Source: Verrucomicrobiota bacterium (GTDB lineage: Bacteria; Verrucomicrobiota; Verrucomicrobiia; Limisphaerales; UBA1319). From it: a stretch of DNA of 64,000 nt. Position 1 is the stretch's first letter; the number at the start of each line of letters is the position of its first letter. A program made the position numbers and the translations under genes. Positions 42,593-53,631 of this stretch are shown piece after piece. The notes under the pieces were generated by a model. The model was not told the origin of the DNA, made no database searches, and worked only from the letters and a program-made list of their open reading frames with translations. Location: NCBI GenBank assembly GCA_022711435.1, contig JAKLFB010000021.1, forward strand, positions 34,167 to 98,166, written 5' to 3'.

Positions 42593-44080
42593 ATGTCAAA
42601 AAGCGTGTTGGTTGTCGGCGCCGGGCCGGGCGGGCTGGCCGCCGCCATGCTCCTGGCCAAAGCCGGCCTTCGCGTCACCGTGATCGAGAAGAAGGCGCAC
42701 GTGGGCGGCCGCACGTCTGCGATCGAAGGCAACGGCTTCCGCTTCGACCTCGGCCCGACGTTCTTCCTCTACCCGCAAGTCCTCCAGGAGATCTTCGCCG
42801 AGGTCGGACGCGACCTGTTCCAGGAGGCGCCGATGACCCGGCTCGATCCGCAATACCGGCTGGTCTTTGGCGCGGGCGGTGAGCTCCTCTGCGCGCCCGA
42901 CACGGAGCGCATGGTCAGCGAGATCGCCAGGCTCGCGCCCGCCGACGCCCCCCGGTTCCGCGATTTCATGAGCTACAACCGCGTCAAGCTCGAGAAGTTC
43001 GTGCCCTGCCTGCAGTCGCCGTTTCCGGGATGGAAGAGCTTGCTCAGCGCGCGGCTGCTCGCCGTGCTGCCCTTCCTGAAGCCGTGGAAATCCCTCCACG
43101 CGGAGCTGGCGGGCTACTTCCGCGATCCGCGCCTTCAGCTGGCGTTCACCTTCCAGTCCAAATACCTCGGCATGTCGCCCTTCCAATGCCCCAGCCTGTT
43201 CTCGATCCTGTCGTTCCTCGAGTACGAACACGGCATCTGGCATCCGACCGGCGGCTGCAATGCCATCACCCGCGCCATGGCGCGCGTGGCCGAGCAGCTC
43301 GGCGCCGCCATCCGCCTCGAGACCGCCGCCGAGGAAATCCTCTTCGACGGCCGCCGTGCCACGGGAGTTCGGACGGCGCGGGGCGACTTGCAGGCCGACG
43401 CAGTCCTGGTGAACGCCGACTTCGGGCACGCCATGACCCGCCTGGTGGATCCCCGGCTCCGGCGCCGGTGGAGCGACGCCAACATCGCCCGCAAGCGGTT
43501 CTCCTGCTCGACGTTCATGCTCTATCTCGGCGTCGAAGGCCGCTTCGACCAGCTCGCCCACCACAACATCTACATGACCGCCGATTATCGCCGGAACCTC
43601 GACCAGATCGAGCGCCAGCATGTGCTGTCCGAGGACCCGTCGTTCTACGTCGAGCATCCCGCCCTCACCGACCCCACGATGGCCCCCCCAGGCCATAGCG
43701 CCCTTTACGTCCTGGTCCCCGTCACCCATCAGCACCCGAATGTCGACTGGCGCCAGGAACGCGCCCGATATCGGCGGGTAGCCCTGAGTCAATTGACGAA
43801 GATCGGCCTGCCGGCCGACATCGAACAGCGCATCCGGTTCGAGCGCATCGTCACCCCGGCGGACTGGGAGAGCGAGCTCGACGTCTATCGCGGCGCCACG
43901 TTCAACCTGGCGCACAACTTCTCCCAGATGCTCCACCTGCGCCCCCAGAATCGGTTCGAGGAGCTCGACCGCCTGTATCTGGTCGGCGGCGGCACCCACC
44001 CGGGCAGCGGGCTGCCCGTCATCTTCGAGTCCGCCCGCATCAGCGCCCGCCTGTTGCTGGCCGACCTGGGAGCGTATTGA
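42593..44080 (+). CDS. CrtI-family carotenoid desaturase/oxidase (second of a divergent pair)
   Basis: 495 residues from ATG 42593 (MSKSVLVVGAGPGGLAAAML). The plus frame is open far upstream only because it is the antisense of the other crtI. FAD motif VLVVGAGPGGLAAAMLLAKA; then VIEKKAHVGGRTSAIEGNGF and FDLGPTFFLYP. The C-terminal FAD signature is LYLVGGGTHPGSGLPVIFES. The two CrtI proteins share the fold but differ along most of their length, so they probably do successive steps, such as desaturation then terminal oxidation. Planctomycetes and Verrucomicrobia have been reported to make C30 carotenoids with several CrtI-type enzymes; the step assignment here is inference. Confidence 0.87.
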   Translation: MSKSVLVVGAGPGGLAAAMLLAKAGLRVTVIEKKAHVGGRTSAIEGNGFRFDLGPTFFLYPQVLQEIFAEVGRDLFQEAPMTRLDPQYRLVFGAGGELLCAPDTERMVSEIARLAPADAPRFRDFMSYNRVKLEKFVPCLQSPFPGWKSLLSARLLAVLPFLKPWKSLHAELAGYFRDPRLQLAFTFQSKYLGMSPFQCPSLFSILSFLEYEHGIWHPTGGCNAITRAMARVAEQLGAAIRLETAAEEILFDGRRATGVRTARGDLQADAVLVNADFGHAMTRLVDPRLRRRWSDANIARKRFSCSTFMLYLGVEGRFDQLAHHNIYMTADYRRNLDQIERQHVLSEDPSFYVEHPALTDPTMAPPGHSALYVLVPVTHQHPNVDWRQERARYRRVALSQLTKIGLPADIEQRIRFERIVTPADWESELDVYRGATFNLAHNFSQMLHLRPQNRFEELDRLYLVGGGTHPGSGLPVIFESARISARLLLADLGAY

Positions 44081-44083
44081 ACC

Positions 44084-44098
44084 GGACGCGCAGCGTCC
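44084..44098 (+). terminator. Candidate terminator after the second crtI gene
   Basis: Short 6-bp stem GGACGC-GCA-GCGTCC directly after the stop, followed by the pyrimidine-rich CTCTTCACTT. A second weaker dyad (CTTGAAA 44106-44112, TTTCAAG 44127-44133) lies next to it. Confidence 0.4.
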
Positions 44099-44279
44099 CT
44101 CTTCACTTGAAACCCTCGCCCCCTGTTTTCAAGATGACCGATCCCTATTGGAAAACGCAGGCTTGAGTTGTCCAGCAAAGAGAGCTGGGAAAAAGGCGCG
44201 GTAGAACGATTCGCAGAAATCCCTGCGGCAACTCTCTTTCTACTTGATCGAGCCCCTAATGGCCGACCCCATTGCCCGT

Positions 44280-45086
44280 TCACCGCCGGCGCAGGCCGCA
44301 CCGGAAGCCCAGAAGCGCTATCCCACCCAATAAGCCCAACGATGCCACGTTCGGCTCGGGGATCGCGCCATAGTGGGCGGAGATTTCTGACAGCGACAGC
44401 GCCCGGTCGTAGATCACCAGCTCATCGATCAAGCCCGTCAGCGGGTCGACCAGTGTGCTATCGGCGCGGATGGCGGCTGCAGCCAGCGCCCAGCGAGCCA
44501 GAGGGGAGCTGGTCGCGTCGCTTCCCGCGGGGGCGCCGTTGACATAGAGGCTGACGCCGGAGGCCTGGCCGACAAAGACGACATGGGCGAAATCGGCTGG
44601 CGTGGCGGCCAGGGTGTCCGTGAAAGTCACGTCGACCACCCCGAACCTGGTATATCCCAACTGGCCAGTCGAGTTCCACTGCTCGGCCTTGACCGCCATG
44701 CGATCCGACGAGGCGGCGAAGTCGGTCCCGACCAAGCCCATGGAGACACCCCCGTTCACCGTGTCGGCTTTGAAGATGGTTTCCAGCGTCCAGTCCGTCG
44801 TCACGTTCGCCCCGCCGAGGAAGACGTGGCCGCCGGCGTCAAAGGCCGCCGCGCTCCCCACGAGCCCCGGGCTTCCCAGAACCACGTTGCCGACGTAGGT
44901 CCCATCCAGATTGGCCGCCCCCTGGTCCGCGGCGACCGTGCCGGAGGGTTCTTCGAAGCGAAACCAATTGAGTGGATTCGCCCCGCTGACCTCGGAAGCC
45001 CAATCCGCACGCACGCTGCCCGGCGCCAAAGCCAGAGCTGCGAGCATGGCAATACCCCAGATCCGCTGTGCAGCACATCGCTTCAT
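44280..45086 (-). CDS. PEP-CTERM protein with LamG/concanavalin-like domain
   Basis: 268 residues from ATG 45086, chosen because AAGGA precedes it at a good distance; upstream in-frame codons lack a signal peptide. The signal is MKRCAAQRIWGIAMLAALALAPGS (first part). The LamG fold covers ~35-235: FRFEEPSGTVAADQ, LDGTYVGNVVLGSPGLVG, DWTLETIFKAD, HVVFVGQASGVSLYVNGAPAG, LIDELVIYDRALSLSEI. The end is the sorting signal: IPEPNVASLGLLGGIALLG and RRR. Exported and probably anchored or released by exosortase. It is convergent with crtI. Confidence 0.85.
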   Translation of the reverse strand: MKRCAAQRIWGIAMLAALALAPGSVRADWASEVSGANPLNWFRFEEPSGTVAADQGAANLDGTYVGNVVLGSPGLVGSAAAFDAGGHVFLGGANVTTDWTLETIFKADTVNGGVSMGLVGTDFAASSDRMAVKAEQWNSTGQLGYTRFGVVDVTFTDTLAATPADFAHVVFVGQASGVSLYVNGAPAGSDATSSPLARWALAAAAIRADSTLVDPLTGLIDELVIYDRALSLSEISAHYGAIPEPNVASLGLLGGIALLGFRCGLRRR

Positions 45087-45349
45087 GAACTCGTCCTTTC
45101 GCCTTGCACCTCGGCGGCGGCGCCAAGGAATGCTCACATCAACACACATGTTGCAGACAGAGCGAGAGCCTCGCCCGGTTCCAGATTGCTGGTGCGGCAA
45201 CCCTTCGCTCTAGGTTTTGTGGACAGCTGACTGTGACAAAATGCAGGCCTCAAGTCAAGCCTGCTGTTCGACGGAATACGATGGATCGACGGGCGAGATC
45301 CCAAGGCACTATCGGGTATTCTGCTTGCGAGTGAGCGGGTGGGCCATGG
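45087..45349. promoter_or_regulatory. Intergenic region upstream of the PEP-CTERM gene, after hypB
   Basis: 263 bases between hypB's stop and the upstream end of the PEP-CTERM gene, both on the minus strand. The PEP-CTERM promoter should lie here. On the minus strand a TTGTCA (plus 45235-45240) with AACCTA 17 bases on is the only rough match seen. No terminator with a U-tract was found for hypB. Confidence 0.3.
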
Positions 45350-46162
45350 CTACGCGAGGGGGTGGGCCGCATTGCGGCGGGCGCGCTCCTCGGCGAGGTA
45401 ATCGCACCAGGCGTCCAGGCCCTGGCCGGTGCGAGCGGACAGCTCGAACACGCGGGCCCCGGGGCAGACGCGGCGGAGGCTGGCATGGGCGGTGTCCCGG
45501 GCGAAGCCGGCGGCCTCGGCCAGATCGATCTTGTTAATGACCACGGCGTGGGCCGAGGCGAACATGGGCGGGTACTTCAGCGGTTTGTCCTCGCCTTCGG
45601 TGACAGACAAGAGGACCGCGCGCAGGTCTTCGCCCAGGTCGAATGCCGCGGGGCAGACCAGGTTGCCGACGTTCTCGATGATCAGCAGATCGAGCGCGTC
45701 GAGGTCAAGGCGGCCGGCCGCTCGAGCCACCATTTCCGCATCCAGATGGCAGAGCGTGCCGGTGGTGATCTGGATGGCCGGGGCTCCGGCGGACCGGATT
45801 CGAATGGCGTCGTTCTCGGTTGCGAGATCGCCCACGATGATCCCGGTGCGCAGGCGTCCTTGAAGGCGATGGATCGTCTGCTGGATCAGCGTGGTTTTCC
45901 CCGACCCGGGCGAGGAGACCAGGTTGGCGACCAGGAGGCCCTTGGCGCGGAAATAGCCGCGATTGCGCTCGGCGAGCCGGTCGTTTCGGTCGAGAACTGG
46001 CTGATGGATCTCGACGGTTCGGGGCCCGCCCTCCGGCGCGGGAGGGGCAAGGTCATGGGAGTGATCATGCCCATGCTCGTGCTCGTGCGGGTGGGGATGG
46101 GGGTGGGAATGGCCGTGGATGTGAACCGGGCCGCCGTCTTCGCAACCGCATTCTTTGCACAT
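45350..46162 (-). CDS. hypB: Nickel-incorporation GTPase HypB
   Basis: 270 residues from ATG 46162. It is a GTPase that delivers nickel to [NiFe] hydrogenase, or in some bacteria urease, maturation. The N-terminus has the high-affinity site Cys2-x-x-Cys5-Gly-Cys7 (MCKECGC) and a His-rich nickel-storage stretch at ~14-36 ([19 protein letters not shown]). The G domain has the Walker A motif SPGSGKTT at 84-91, the metal-binding TLCHLDAE, and INKID for guanine recognition. It follows hypA by two bases. No hydrogenase, urease or other hyp gene is nearby, so the client enzyme must be elsewhere or absent. Confidence 0.96.
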   Translation of the reverse strand: MCKECGCEDGGPVHIHGHSHPHPHPHEHEHGHDHSHDLAPPAPEGGPRTVEIHQPVLDRNDRLAERNRGYFRAKGLLVANLVSSPGSGKTTLIQQTIHRLQGRLRTGIIVGDLATENDAIRIRSAGAPAIQITTGTLCHLDAEMVARAAGRLDLDALDLLIIENVGNLVCPAAFDLGEDLRAVLLSVTEGEDKPLKYPPMFASAHAVVINKIDLAEAAGFARDTAHASLRRVCPGARVFELSARTGQGLDAWCDYLAEERARRNAAHPLA

Positions 46163-46164
46163 GG

Positions 46165-46506
46165 TCAATCGATCTCCAGGGAATCCAGCTCGAGCTCGCG
46201 TCCGCGGCGGAGCTCGGCGCTGGGCTGGCCGCACCGAGGGCACTCGGCGATGAGGTCGGGAACGCCGAACTCGTCGCGGCAGCTGGCGCACCAGCATGTG
46301 GCGGGCACGGGGACGATCTGGAGCCGGGCGGATTCGGCGAGGGTGCCGGCCCGGAGGAGCTCGAAGGCGAACTCGAGCGCTTCCGGAACCACCCCCGACA
46401 GGGCGCCGACTCGCAGGCGGATCTCGAGAATGCGGTGGGCGCCCGCCTCCCGGGCGCGCCGCACCGCCAACGCGATGGTTTCGTGCATGATGCCGACCTC
46501 GTGCAT
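46165..46506 (-). CDS. hypA: Nickel metallochaperone HypA
   Basis: 113 residues, the family's normal length. The start is fixed by the conserved Met-His-Glu N-terminus, whose His2 binds nickel ([15 protein letters not shown]). The structural zinc site is two Cys pairs: CWCASC near residue 71 and CPRCG near 89. It hands nickel to hydrogenase precursor with HypB. It is transcribed divergently from nikR with 130 bases between, and directly ahead of hypB. The shared region is a likely target of NikR. Confidence 0.95.
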   Translation of the reverse strand: MHEVGIMHETIALAVRRAREAGAHRILEIRLRVGALSGVVPEALEFAFELLRAGTLAESARLQIVPVPATCWCASCRDEFGVPDLIAECPRCGQPSAELRRGRELELDSLEID

Positions 46507-46608
46507 GATCGGGCTGGGCCGAATCGACCCGCCCAGCCGGCGACACTGTAGCGCAAGAGCCGGCCGGTGGACAGGGGGAAAAATTTGGGCGTTGCCAGCG
46601 CGGTCGGG

Positions 46609-46641
46609 GTATTACACATTGAGGAGGATGTCACATGTGAC
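46609..46641. promoter_or_regulatory. Candidate NikR operator overlapping the nikR start region
   Basis: GTATTAC at 46609-46615 is followed after 14 bases by GTCACAT at 46630-46636. The pair resembles the GTGTTAC-N14-GTAACAC type of NikR site reported for some lineages (6/7 and 5/7 matches). The right half is part of a perfect 12-base palindrome, GTCACATGTGAC at 46630-46641. It covers the ribosome-binding site of nikR, so binding would block its own translation or transcription. Weak matches; inference. Confidence 0.4.
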
Positions 46642-47068
46642 GCAAATCCGGGGGACCGCGCGATTCACCGTATCGCTGCCCGCGGCGCTGCTGCGGCAGC
46701 TGGACGCCATGGCGCGGGAGAAAGGGTATCACAACCGGTCGCTGGCCGTCGCGGACATGATCCGCGACCGGCTGGCGGACCACCGTCGGGAGTACGGCGG
46801 CCGGGCGATCGCCGGCACGATCACGCTCGTTTACGACCATCACCGGCCGCACCTGCAGGAGGCGCTGACGGACATGCAGCACGAGTTCCGGGATCTGATT
46901 GTATCGGCGCTGCATGTGCATCTGGATCATCATCACTGTCTGGAGGCGCTGGTGGTGCGGGGGGAGGGGATGAGGATCAAGACCTTGGCGGACCGCCTGA
47001 TTGGCGCGCGGGGGGTCAAGCATGGCAAGCTGACCGTGACCACGACCGGCAAGGACCTGCCGGGCTGA
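46637..47068 (+). CDS. nikR: Nickel-responsive regulator NikR
   Basis: 143 residues from GTG 46637. That start has AGGAGG nine bases upstream. The in-frame ATG at 46628 has the same AGGAGG touching it, too close to be used. The N-terminal ribbon-helix-helix is ~8-50 (ARFTVSLPAALLRQLDAM, NRSLAVADMIRDRL). The ACT-like nickel domain keeps all four high-affinity ligands: a His in DMQHEF, and His-x-His-x5-Cys in ALHVHLDHHHCLE (His87, His89, Cys95 in E. coli numbering). It should repress or tune nickel uptake and is followed at once by the transporter genes, hence an autoregulated operon. Confidence 0.96.
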   Translation: MTQIRGTARFTVSLPAALLRQLDAMAREKGYHNRSLAVADMIRDRLADHRREYGGRAIAGTITLVYDHHRPHLQEALTDMQHEFRDLIVSALHVHLDHHHCLEALVVRGEGMRIKTLADRLIGARGVKHGKLTVTTTGKDLPG

Positions 47069-47074
47069 TTGCGC

Positions 47075-48088
47075 ATGCACATCCCGGACGGTTTCCTGGA
47101 TCTTCGAACCTCGCTGGCGGGAGGTGCGCTGGCATCGGCGGGGGTGGGGTATGCGCTGCATCGGGCCCGGGCCGACCTGGCGCCCGGACGGGTGCCGCTG
47201 CTCGGGCTATCGGCGGCGTTCGTGTTTGCCGCCCAGATGATCAACTTCCCGGTCCTGGGAGGCACGTCGGGGCATCTGATGGGCGGGGTGCTGGCGGGGG
47301 CGCTGCTGGGGCCGGCTGCTGCGGTGGTGGTGATGACCGCGGTCCTGATCGTCCAGGCCTTCCTCTTCAGCGACGGCGGCGTGCTGGCGCTGGGGGCGAA
47401 CCTGTTCAACATGGCGGTGCTGGCTCCGGTGGCTGGCTCATGGCTCTATCGCGGCCTGCAAAGGGGGATCGGGGGCATGCGGGGCCTGGTGGCGGGCGCG
47501 GCATTCGCGGGATGGTTTTCGACGGTGCTGGCGGCGGCCAGCTGCGCCGGGCAGCTGGCGATGTCCGGCCGGGTCCCGTGGTCCACGGTGTTTCCGGCGA
47601 TGGTCAATGTGCACATGGTGATCGGGCTGGGCGAAGGCGCGATCACGGCGCTGGTGCTGCTGGCCATTGCCCGGGCGCGGCCCGAGCTGCTGGCAAAGGC
47701 CGCTTCCTGGGAGGAGGCGCGAGCGGGCCGGATAATGGTTTGGGGCGGGCTGGCGGCGCTGGGGCTGGCGGTCTTTGTGGCGCCGTTCGCATCGCCCTGG
47801 CCGGACGGACTCGAGCGCGTGGCCGAAAATCTCGGCTTCGCGGACCATGCGGTCTCGAAGCCGGCCGTGCCATCCCCGTTCCCGGACTATCAGGTTCCGG
47901 GGATCTCATCCGCGGTGCGGGCCACGGCGTGGGCGGGAGCCATCGGCACGATCCTGGTCTTCGCGCTTTCGTGGCTGCTGGCACGGATGCTGGTATCGAG
48001 GCCGCCGAGCATGGATCGGGAAGGGGCCGGCGATGCGGCGGGCTCGGCCCCGGCGGGCCGCCATCACGATCTGGGCCGATGCGACTGA
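47075..48088 (+). CDS. nikM: Nickel/cobalt ECF transporter substrate subunit, CbiM/NikM fused to PDGLE (NikN-like) domain
   Basis: 337 residues. The start is at ATG 47075, because the family N-terminus must be Met-His-Ile (MHIPDGFLD): the amino group and His2 bind the metal. Several membrane helices follow, with INFPVLGGTSGHLMGGVLAG and ANLFNMAVLAPVAG. After ~residue 245 the protein continues with the literal PDGLE motif (SPWPDGLERVAENLGF), and a last helix (AIGTILVFALSWLLARML). This is the NikMN fusion layout. It overlaps nikQ by ten bases. Nickel rather than cobalt is inferred from NikR, HypA and HypB next door. Confidence 0.92.
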   Translation: MHIPDGFLDLRTSLAGGALASAGVGYALHRARADLAPGRVPLLGLSAAFVFAAQMINFPVLGGTSGHLMGGVLAGALLGPAAAVVVMTAVLIVQAFLFSDGGVLALGANLFNMAVLAPVAGSWLYRGLQRGIGGMRGLVAGAAFAGWFSTVLAAASCAGQLAMSGRVPWSTVFPAMVNVHMVIGLGEGAITALVLLAIARARPELLAKAASWEEARAGRIMVWGGLAALGLAVFVAPFASPWPDGLERVAENLGFADHAVSKPAVPSPFPDYQVPGISSAVRATAWAGAIGTILVFALSWLLARMLVSRPPSMDREGAGDAAGSAPAGRHHDLGRCD

Positions 48089-48687
48089 ACTGGCTCGATC
48101 GCGGGGACGCGGTGGACAGCCGGGTGCGGCGGGCGCCGGCAGGGCTGAAGCTTGGGCTGGCGGTCGCCCTGGTGGCGGGCGTGGCGGCGGGGCCGTGGAG
48201 CGGGTGGCTGTTCCATGGCGGGGTGGCCGCAATGCTGGCGGCTGCGGCCTGGGCGAGCCGGCTGCCGGCGGTTTTCTTGCTCAGGCGCCTGCTGTTGCTC
48301 GAGCCGCTGGTGCTGGGGGTGGCGCTCCTGGCGTGGTTCCAGCCCGACGGCGGCCGGATCGCGCTGGGGATGGTGATCCGCAGCACGCTCTGCCTGTTCG
48401 CGATGGTGTTGTTTGCCAACACCACGCCGTTCTCGGAACTCCTCCGCGTGCTCCACGCCATCCGCGTGCCGGGGCTGCTGGTGACGACGGTGGCGCTGCT
48501 TCATCGGTACCTCTATGTCCTGCTCGAGGAAGCCGAGCGCATGCGCCGCGCGCGGGCCTGCCGCACGTTTCAACCGCGCCGGTCCGGATGGTCCACGCCG
48601 GCGGCGGTGGTGGGGGCTTTGTTCGCGCGATCGACCGAGCGGGCCGAGCGGATTTACGCGGCGATGTGCGCGCGCGGGTGGAAGTGA
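48079..48687 (+). CDS. nikQ: ECF transporter transmembrane (T) subunit, CbiQ/NikQ
   Basis: 202 residues, slightly short for the family. About five hydrophobic segments (LKLGLAVALVAGVAAGPW, AMLAAAAW, LLLLEPLVLGVALLAW, LLVTTVALLHRYLYVLL). The cytoplasmic coupling helices carry RRARACRTF and MCARGW, matching the two Ala-Arg motifs that contact the ATPase. It overlaps nikM by ten bases. In most operons the ATPase gene (cbiO/nikO) comes next; here only a 19-codon frame (48687-48746) and then an unrelated gene follow. The transporter must borrow an ATPase from elsewhere or be inactive. Confidence 0.9.
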   Translation: MRLNWLDRGDAVDSRVRRAPAGLKLGLAVALVAGVAAGPWSGWLFHGGVAAMLAAAAWASRLPAVFLLRRLLLLEPLVLGVALLAWFQPDGGRIALGMVIRSTLCLFAMVLFANTTPFSELLRVLHAIRVPGLLVTTVALLHRYLYVLLEEAERMRRARACRTFQPRRSGWSTPAAVVGALFARSTERAERIYAAMCARGWK

Positions 48688-48788
48688 TGCGTCTGTGCCG
48701 TCAAAAGCACAGTGGCCCGGCCCGGCGGGGTGGAGCATCCTGGTGAGAGCGGGCCTCACACGGGGCCGGGCAGGAGAGATCAGACAGC

Positions 48789-49601
<813 letters not shown>

Positions 49602-49626
49602 TCCCGCGACGGATCGGGCCCGCCGA

Positions 49627-50751
49627 TCAGCCGACCTTGATCCAGTCGTCGCGGTCGGCAGCTTGGTACATGGCTTCCATCACGCGGACGCGGTCGGCCG
49701 CCTCCTTGGGGGTGACCAGGGGCTGATCCGGCTTTCCGGCCAGCGCGTTCAAGAACTGGTGGAGCGGCTTGGGCTGCTCGGGGGGAAGGGCGGTCCAGGG
49801 GCTGCGCCCGTCGGCTCCCTCGACTTCGGCGCATCGGAAGAAAAGCTGGCCATTGACAATCACCGCGTGGGCCTTGGTGCCGCTGATCTCGAGCGACACG
49901 GGATTGGCAATATCCACCCAGCCGGCGGAGAGCAGGCCGTTGGCGCCGTTCTTGAAGCGCAGCATGGCGTCGCCGGACTCGTCGCAGGCGCCATAGCGGC
50001 CGGTCACCACCAGGGTCTTGGCAGTCACGGCCTCGACATCGCCCCCCAGCCACATCATCAGATCAAGCGAGTGCGTTCCCAGGTCGCCGAACGCCCCGAC
50101 GCCCGCCATCGCCGGATCGGCCATCCAGCGCCACTCGGTATCAAACCAGCCCTCCAGCGACCCGGAGTGGCAGTTGCATCCCCGGATGCGGTTGATCTTG
50201 CCAAACACGCCCTTCTGGACCTGCTCTTTGAGGAACAGATGGACGGGGGCGGTGCGCATGAAATAGCCGGTGGTGAAGATCAGGCCGGCATCCTCGATCG
50301 CCTGCGCCATGGTATCGCTGTCTTTGCGGTTTCCAGCCAGAGGCTTCTCGGCGAACAGGTGCTTGCGGGCGCGAACGGCGGCTTGGACCAGCTCGAGATG
50401 CCGATGGGTCTCGGAACAGATGATCACGCCGGCCACGGCGGCATCCGACCAGATGGTATCGAGATCGGCAACCTGCGCATCGAGCTCGGCGGCCCGCTTT
50501 CGAGCCCGGGGCTCGTCGTGGTCCCACACATACTTGACCCGCGCTTCGGGACGCTCGCGCCGAATCAGGCTGATGAATCCCGGCGTATGGATGTGCGCGG
50601 CGCCAACCAGGGCCAGCGTCAATCGAGGCGCGGCAGGCGCCCCGGCAGACAGGCGCCCGGGGAGGGCCGATGCGGCGCCTGCCAGGGCGACGGTTTCGAG
50701 AAAGCGGCGGCGCGGCATGGGGTCAAGATGCGGGGAGTGCGTTGGGTTCAT
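49627..50751 (-). CDS. Exported Gfo/Idh/MocA family oxidoreductase
   Basis: 374 residues from ATG 50751, with AGGAA seven bases before; the frame upstream is noncoding. A twin-arginine-like signal (PRRRFLETVALAGAASALPG) indicates export. The Rossmann segment starts LTLALVGAAHIHTPGF, a loose variant of GxGxxG in which AAHIH replaces the usual glycines. The EKP motif is HLFAEKPLAGNR. GAFGDLGTHSLDLMMWLGG is the catalytic-helix region. Likely acts on a sugar or polyol outside the cytoplasm. Convergent with the pseudopilin gene, divergent from the phosphatase gene. Confidence 0.85.
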   Translation of the reverse strand: MNPTHSPHLDPMPRRRFLETVALAGAASALPGRLSAGAPAAPRLTLALVGAAHIHTPGFISLIRRERPEARVKYVWDHDEPRARKRAAELDAQVADLDTIWSDAAVAGVIICSETHRHLELVQAAVRARKHLFAEKPLAGNRKDSDTMAQAIEDAGLIFTTGYFMRTAPVHLFLKEQVQKGVFGKINRIRGCNCHSGSLEGWFDTEWRWMADPAMAGVGAFGDLGTHSLDLMMWLGGDVEAVTAKTLVVTGRYGACDESGDAMLRFKNGANGLLSAGWVDIANPVSLEISGTKAHAVIVNGQLFFRCAEVEGADGRSPWTALPPEQPKPLHQFLNALAGKPDQPLVTPKEAADRVRVMEAMYQAADRDDWIKVG

Positions 50752-50878
50752 CGGATGTTCCTGCGTATGTCGTTGTCGTTTACCTTGGAATAGAACAATC
50801 AACGCCGCTCTTTCTGGCAAGGAAAATGCGCCGGTTGCCAGGAGCGCCCGCCGATGATAAGGAATGGGGGCAAGCACC

Positions 50879-53625
<2,747 letters not shown>

Positions 53626-53631
<6 letters not shown>

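Noticed and set aside
41012..44080. 1022-codon plus-strand frame running across the first crtI gene
   Set aside because: Its first half is the antisense of crtI and lacks protein-like features. Only the part from 42593 is a real gene.
48687..48746. 19-codon frame after nikQ as a remnant of the ATPase gene
   Set aside because: No P-loop or family residue is recognisable in it; it is too short to judge.
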